Shown: positions 57,791-64,000 of the stretch, one piece after another
How positions within the stretch are numbered: position 1 is the stretch's first letter
Layout: each line of letters begins with the position of its first letter
DNA from: Posidonia oceanica
Taxonomy: Eukaryota > Streptophyta > Magnoliopsida > Alismatales > Posidoniaceae
Direction of reading: 5' to 3'
NCBI GenBank assembly: GCA_037176725.1
Contig: JAZBRS010000013.1
Location: 3,475,001-3,539,000, forward strand
Length of the DNA: 64,000 bases
The notes under the pieces: generated by a model
Told to the model about the DNA's origin: nothing
What the model saw: only the letters and a program-made list of their open reading frames with translations
Databases searched by the model: none
Position numbers and translations under genes: made by a program

Positions 57791-60700
57791 TAAAACGAGA
57801 TGCAGGGTCTAAAATACAATTTAATATGGTAAAGATGTAATTGAATGATTTTTCTAAACATGCAGAGGACTGAAATGCAATTTGAAATCATGCAGGGGCT
57901 AAAATGCAATTTAATATGGTAAAGTATGCAGTTAAATGATTTTTCTAAACATGTAGAGGACTAAAATGCAATTTAAAAGCATGCAGGGGCTAAAATGCAA
58001 TTTAATATGGTAAAGTATGTAGTTAAATGATGCTGTGTATGCATGTAGAGGACTAAAGTGCAAAAATAAAGTAAAACAAGGTAAAAGTGCAATGCAATAT
58101 GGTAAAATATAAAATTAAATGAATTTAAGAACTGGACAGAGGACTGATTTGCAAATAAAATAAAAAGCAAGACTAAAAAGCAATGTAATAAAGTAAAAAC
58201 AGACATTTAAATGACATTTATCTACTGAAGGACTTAGATGCAAAATAAAATAACTACTGGACTAGAAACTAAGAAACAGAAAAGTATTTTGAACTACGAC
58301 AGGACTAGCATGCAAATAAAATAAATAGCTGGGCTAAAACTAAAGAAAACTTAAAAAGCTGAGAACTGCAGAGGACTAACATGCAATAAAAATAACTGGC
58401 AGGGCTAAAAATAAAAGAACCCAGAAGTTTTTATACAGCAACAGGACTAACATGCAAATAAGCAAAATTACATATTTTTTATGCAATTTTATATCGTTTT
58501 TATTCAGAATTAAATCAAACATAAACTATGGCTAGACTGAAAAGCAAATAAATAAAACAGCAAGGTAGAAATGCAATATGATGGCAAAGTTCATAAGTTA
58601 ACGAAAAATAAAACCGAAGGCAAACGTACGGCATTAAAAAACTCTAAACACTGTAGCAAAGCTAGCAAAGGCCGGTGCCGGAGAAGGAGGCCCGCTCAGA
58701 CGACGCTGACGAGCTGGGAAGCTGCGTCGGAGGTGCACGGAGGCCGAAGGCAGGTCGGCGAGGTATGACGGGCGCTAGAGCGGACCGGAGGAGGTGCTGG
58801 AGTTCTGCAGGAGGTGTCGGAGTTGGTCTGGTTGCTAGAAGCACTCCTGGCGGAAATGGAGGGCAGAACGGAGCTCGTGAGACCTCCACAGACCTCGGAG
58901 GATGATCGGCAAGGCACGCGAACGCCCGAAGCGAAGTTGCGCGCAGAGAGCTCGCTGGAGAAGATGGGTCAGCGACGGCAATGACTTCGCACGACACAGA
59001 CCAGAACCCTATTCTAATGGACTGAGGAGCAAGAGGGGAAGAAAACTAAGCTAAGGGTGCAAGCAGGTACCTGTTTCGACGACCGGTGCGCTCCCCCGAC
59101 ATCAGTGGTTTTGTCAGGTGACGGCGGCGATGGTCCTGCTGGTGCAGACGTTCCCAGCGGCTCACGAAGGTTGGGATCCACTCCAGGCGTCGCTCCGGAG
59201 CTTGCTGGATGCTCAGATGCAAGCTTTTAGGCCGACGAAAGAGGATGGCTTTTATGGGTGTTGCTGGTTCAACGGAGGTGGGGGAAATGTTCTGTTGCTC
59301 CTCGAGCTGGGTGGAGACTTCTGGCGGGTTGCTGTGAGCTTGGTGAAGGTGAGGGAGGGGTCAGATTGGGTTGGTGGAGGCTGTGCTGGGTGGTTGCTGG
59401 TTGGGTGGTTTTTGGACAGAAAACGGGCGTACGTGTTTGCTGTGGAGTATGGGAGTTGTGGTGGGTCTGTGGGTGAGATATCGAGTGGTCTGGGAAGGTG
59501 GAGTTTAGGCGAGTTCTGGGGAAGAATTTGGGTTGGTTCTGGGGTCTGTGGTGCGGGGAATTTTGAGGTGGAGGGGAGTCTATGCTGGTGGGTGGAGGGA
59601 TGGGCGTTTGGGGTTGATTCTGGGTCAAGGCTGGGCGTGGAAGGAGGGGAAGTGGATGCTGGGTGATTAGGTGTGGTCTAGGGATGGATTTGGAAAGGAT
59701 TGGAGGTCTGAGGAAGGCTGGTTGCTGGGAGGAGGATGCTGTGTTTTTTTTTGCAGAAGGAAGGAGGAGGAGGATTCAGGCAACTCTCACACCCTCTCTC
59801 TGGTTCTCTCAATTGGCAAAAAAAAGGGTGTGGAAAGAGGAGGAGTGGCTTGGTTTTATCAGGAGGCTGGGGGTGGTGAGGGCGAGCGATAGATTCAAAT
59901 CCACGAAGCGGGGAGACTGCAGCTGAGGGGAGTGACCGGCGAAGCGACACACGAGTTAATGTTGTCGCAGAAGATGTGGCCGAGGATGGGAAGGCTGAGA
60001 GAGGGTGTGAGAGCAGAGGGTGGCAGGAGGTCTGATGGCGATGGAGGGGGAAACTTGGATTTGAAAACAGGGGGAAGGCTGTTGCTGGCGCTCGCGGGAG
60101 AGAAGAGAAGGAAGAAGAAGAAAAAAGGAAGAGAAGGGAAGGAGGAGGTGTGGAAGCAGGTGGGCTGGGTTGGACTGAAGCTGCGGGAGAAAAAGAAAAA
60201 AAAAAGAAAAGAAGGAAAGGAGGGGAGAAGGCAGGAGTGGGCTGGGCCGGACTAAAGAAAAGAAAGAAAAAAGAAGAAAGGAAAAAAAGAAAGGAGAAAG
60301 AAAGAGAAGGAGAAAAAGATTTGGAATAAAATAAAAAAGGTTTGGAAATACTTTAGAGTGGTTGTTTTTAGGTTAGGATCTTTGATTAGGTTTCTAAAGG
60401 ATTGTTTTTTAATTAGTTAATTAGGGTCGAGAGGGGTTTTAGCTTAAATTTTAGTTTTTATGATTTTTCTTAGGTTTTTCTTTAAGTTGTTTTTCAGGTT
60501 TGTTTTAAATGTTTGTTAAGTTTCTTAATTATTTTTAAGTTAAGTTTTTCTTGTTAAGTTCTTCCTCTTTTTTTCCTTTTAATTAAGTCTTTTAAATTGT
60601 TTTAAGTTTTAATTGTTTCTTTGGATTTCTAATTGATTTGTAATTACTTATCCTAGGGTTCTTTAATTGTTTCTTCTTTTTTAGGATTTGTTTTTGATTT

Positions 60701-61587
60701 GTTGTTATTTTTAATAGGGTTCTTTTTTTGCTTGTTTTGATTATATTTTTGTTTTGTTTGCTTTTTAATAATATTTTCTTCTTGTTTGTTTTATATACTT
60801 TTTTTTTTAGATTGCATTCTTAGTTTTTTTTATAGTTGGTTTTAGTTGGGTTTTTCTTTTAATTGTTTATCCAATTTTTTAATTATTTCTTTTTAAGGTT
60901 TTGATTTGTTTCTCCTTATGTTTTCCTTTTTTAGTTAGGGTTTTAAAGGTTTAGTGGAAGAAAGGAAAAAGAAAAGGAGAGGAAGAAGAAAAGAAAGAAA
61001 TGGAGAAAGAAAGAAGAAAGAGAGGGGAGGAAAGAAATTAAATATTAGAAAATCAAGAAATAAGATAAAAATAAAATAAAAATGCAGATAAAATACAGGA
61101 AGGAAAGAAGCACAAGGTGGGCCCACTGGAAAGCAAGAATAGAAGGAAGAAGGAGAGGAAAAGAAGGAGAATAAGAGGGAGAATAGGGAGGAGAGAGAAA
61201 AGAATAATTTCGGAGAGAGAAAAGAATAATTTGGAGAGATGAGGAGGATAGAGGTTTGGGATTGAAGTGGGGTTGGGTGAGTGTGTGTCCTAGGGTTTCT
61301 AATGTTTAACCTAAGGTTTGAAGTGGGATTTTGGAAGGTTTTTGGAAGGATTTTGGGGTCAAGAAAAAGGGAGGTTTTACCTAGGTTTTCTAGGGTTTTT
61401 GGGAGTGGTTTTGGTTTGAAATTCTAAGGATTTTTTGGAGGTTTTCTAGGTTAGGAGGGGTGGGTTTTTCTATGGTTTTTGGGTCTGATTTGAAGAGAAG
61501 GATGTGGTTTTTGGTTCAGGTTTCGGTTCAGAAGCCACCAGAAGGATTCTACTGATTTAGCTGTCAAAATGGGGTGTCTACACCTGC

Positions 61588-61813
61588 AAAATCTCCATCT
61601 CCTCTTGCTTGAAGAGTAGTGATTACAGTGATTCAAATGGTGAAGTGTAACAGTTAAGAACAAAAAAGCTAGTGAAGTGCAGTGATTGCTGTGATTAAAA
61701 CATGCAGTAATTGCCCATTAAATTTAGATCAAAACATCAGATGAAAATGTTCAAAGTGTGAAGTGTAGCTAGTACAGTTTCAAAACTAGAACAATCTTCC
61801 TGTTTTTCACTAG
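61588..61813 (+). other. Short interval between LTRs, nothing recognised
   Basis: 226 bp with a repeated GTGATTACAGTGATT / CAGTGATTGCTGTGATT phrase. No ORF. Confidence 0.4.
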
Positions 61814-62146
61814 TGTAGACACTCCGATTTTGTAGTCTTTCGTCGGCGGTTTTTTCTCCCAAGGATGTGCTCGGTCATGGCGGCCTCCCCACCTATTCAC
61901 CAATCCCGAAACCAATCCCAGACTAAGCCTAAACCTAAGCCCTGTCCAAAACCAAGCCTAAACTCAAACCTTGTCTTAAACCAAGCCTAAACCCAAGTCC
62001 AAACCCAAGCCCAACCAAAACTCCAACCAAAAACATCCAAAAATATCCAAAAATACTCTCTGAGTCGTTGGACGCTGGATGTGCCTGCATCTTATGTAAG
62101 ACGCAGGAAGGCTAGTGTCTAACACCGTCCAACTCTTCGGGGTGTA

Positions 62147-62198
62147 GGACGCTACCTGAGGCAACGTCTTACGTAAGACACTGCTCAGGTAGGCGTCC
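62147..62198. repeat. Nested hairpin in the right-edge LTR
   Basis: Outer arms GGACGCTACCTGAG (62147-62160) and CTCAGGTAGGCGTCC (62184-62198) pair with one bulged base. Between them lies the perfect 14-bp palindrome GTCTTACGTAAGAC (62166-62179). Confidence 0.85.
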
Positions 62199-63680
62199 AA
62201 CACACTGAGACTGACAAAAGTTGGTTTTGGAATTCCAATCGACTCTCAAGTGCAAATACCAATGAGCCCCTGTCCAAAATACACTTCCACCCATATCCCA
62301 CGACCCTTCGTTTCCAATTCCCACATTACATGCCCATGCAGCCAGATAAAATGATTTTTCTTCTTCATTTTCAAGGCCAGCAACCCATTTTCTGAGGATT
62401 TTCCAAAGAAAAATAGCACACATATCCCTCGAATTCTCACACTTCCGGCCACCCCAAACACTCCTGGGACACAACCAAATCAGTCCAGCCCCTACAGCTG
62501 CCGTCCGAGCCATTACAAGCCGAAGAAAGCCGCCGGCACCAGGGATGCCACACCAAACGCCAAAACAGGTAAGTGTGCTCCTTCCTTTAGCTTAGAATTT
62601 TATTCCTCATGTTGTGTACACGTCTTTCAATGCATGTTAAATGAGTTTTGTTCAGTTTATGTCACTGTTACTGTGAATTCCTTTTTTCCGGTGATGGGTT
62701 CCGGCCATGTGAGACCGTCGGCCGTTGAGCTTGGCCAAGAACCCATCACCCCATTACTTGCATCCCAAGGTCCCTCATGACCTTCCCGAACCTCCACGAT
62801 GAGCTATCACTGAGCTTCGTGAGCTCCCCGATCCTCAAATGGCCGGAGAACTCACCGAATTCTGGCGAGAGGCAAGTGGAGGTGGGGAGGACGTTTTATA
62901 CATTCATTTTTTATAATAATTGCATGTTTATGTTCGTGGATGACTACTCTTGCTTGTTGAATGTCTTTTGCTTCGATTCAATCCGTTTTGAATGGATTTT
63001 CAGATCAAATGCTCTGTCAGTGCATTGGACGTTGACTCTGGTGCGTCCAACGTTGGCCTACAGTTTATTTTTGCATATTTTCGTTTACAAGAATGTTTTA
63101 TACATCTTCAGATGGTTTATCCATGCCACATATAGTCTATTTTGCTTTATCCCAACCATGTTTCTATTATAAAAGCATCTGAATTGGAAATATGCTTTCT
63201 TCCTTGAGTTTTACCTTCAAATCTATTTACAGGTTGTAAGACGCCCACTATTGCAGCGTCTTACGTTGGACACTGTATTCAGTAGCGTCCAACACTTCTG
63301 TTCAGATTTTAGTGACTTTTACTTCACAAAATGCCTTTCAATAACATTTGAGATCTGATGTTTGGTGTTTGCAGTTGGCCCAAATCTATTTCACACATGA
63401 TATAAACTTTCTACTGATCTCCTTGGATTTATTTACTTAGGGGTTTATTTGACTCATTTGCCATATTGTCTTATGCCCCCGATTGTTTTCTTTGAAATAA
63501 TATTTTGAGAATGTTTGAATGAGTTTGGAAATTGATGGTGAAGTGTATGTCATGATTTATATCATATTCCAAGTGTTTTCCTGACTTACATGAGTTAGAT
63601 GATATATCTGTAAGTTTCAGCCAAATTATAATGATTTATCTGAACTTTATGCGTTAGATGCTCCAGTCCTTGCGTCTAAC

Positions 63681-63709
63681 GTTGGACGCTGTACATCCCA
63701 GCGTCCAAC
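63681..63709. repeat. 11-bp perfect hairpin in the right-edge LTR
   Basis: GTTGGACGCTG (63681-63691), the 7-base loop TACATCC, then CAGCGTCCAAC (63699-63709). Confidence 0.9.
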
Positions 63710-64000
63710 AGTTCCAGTAGGCAGAATTTTGGTTTTGGCTTTTCAATGTTGATTCTGGGCATGTATGTTTATGTTTTGATTTCTCAGACTGGTTTGCATG
63801 TTTACAATAGTCCCAAGGTTTTCAACTCTTGTCTTTTGGCATATTTCAAAGGCATTTAGTACATTTTCAAAGGCATATAGCATGTTTTCACTTGACATGG
63901 CATAATCGCCCTCGGGCGTATAGTAAATGGCATCATTACCAATATTTAGCCACAAACGAGCGGAATAGCCCAGAAAGACCGACTCTCTCAGGCGCATGAG

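Larger units (their letters stand above)
55813..61582 (-). mobile_element. Solo LTR of a Tat/Ogre-like element, minus strand
   Basis: The 5770 bp LTR has TGTAG...CTACA ends and is homologous to 772-6146 but diverged. An exact 5-bp target duplication CCTGC lies at 55808-55812 and 61583-61587. The minus-strand start TGTAGACACCCCATTTTGACAG and the end with the GGATCGTCCATGCAC segment both match. No internal element sequence is present. It includes a short 30-bp array (56520-56680) and a 61-bp array (57480-57790). ORFs within (for example 59118-59666) have no support. Confidence 0.92.
61814..64000 (+). repeat. Start of a second, distinct Tat-type LTR, running off the window
   Basis: TGTAGACACTCCGATTTTG resembles the start of the Ogre-type LTR at 772, and the right edge (AGCCCAGAAAGACCGACTC near 63968) resembles AGCCTAGAAAGACCGATCC at about 5728 of that LTR. 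The intervening sequence differs and carries several short hairpins built on GGACGC/GCGTCC and AAGACGC/GCGTCTT. The 3' end and the rest of the element are outside. Confidence 0.65.

Noticed and set aside
59118..59666. 182-codon Gly/Val/Trp-rich ORF in the solo Ogre-type LTR
   Set aside because: It lies wholly inside an LTR in a G-rich segment with overlapping open frames on both strands and no recognisable domain.

Overview
This window is angiosperm nuclear DNA dominated by transposable elements. The evidence is a very large Tat/Ogre-type Ty3/gypsy element, plant Ty1/copia elements, PIF/Harbinger and hAT remnants, a hAT-type MITE, and one spliced gene of the plant 6-phosphogluconolactonase family with canonical GT-AG introns. 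The species cannot be named from the sequence. No rRNA, tRNA, CRISPR or bacterial features were seen.

Left part (1-37050): three elements are nested inside one another. The outermost is a decayed Ty1/copia element on the minus strand, of which about 33487-35715 remains. Into it went a minus-strand LTR retrotransposon with no coding capacity: right LTR 30345-33486, internal region 28008-30344, and left LTR present as 1-771 plus 26804-28007. Into the left LTR went a 26.0 kb plus-strand Tat/Ogre-like element (772-26803) with 5.37 kb LTRs, a primer binding site at 6148, a gag-protease-RT-RNaseH-second RNaseH-integrase polyprotein in one frame (about 7424-16096) broken by two TAG codons, an extra ORF downstream of integrase (17436-18638), and a long tandem-repeat 3' region (19090-20960). 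A 521 bp hAT-type MITE sits next to the copia leader (35739-36259).

Middle (37050-42130): the one convincing host gene is a three-exon 6-phosphogluconolactonase-like gene on the minus strand (38205-39969), flanked by AT-rich DNA with nothing recognisable.

Right part (42130-64000): a degenerate hAT transposase start, a short LTR-end fragment, a PIF/Harbinger transposase C-terminus, and the Myb/SANT-like partner ORF of that element family. The Myb ORF is split by a 6.2 kb defective copia element with a GTTAC target duplication. Next come a solo LTR of the non-coding family (52162-55432, duplication GTTTT), a solo Ogre-type LTR on the minus strand (55813-61582, duplication CCTGC), and the start of another Tat-type LTR (61814 to the window end) that carries several short hairpins.

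Relative ages by eye: the two long Ogre LTRs differ at about 2 positions in their first 480 bp, whereas the two LTRs of its host element differ at about one base in ten over a 150 bp sample. The Ogre insertion is therefore the young event in an old repeat-rich region. The element ORFs form autonomous or formerly autonomous retrotransposition and transposition systems; the host gene appears unrelated to them.
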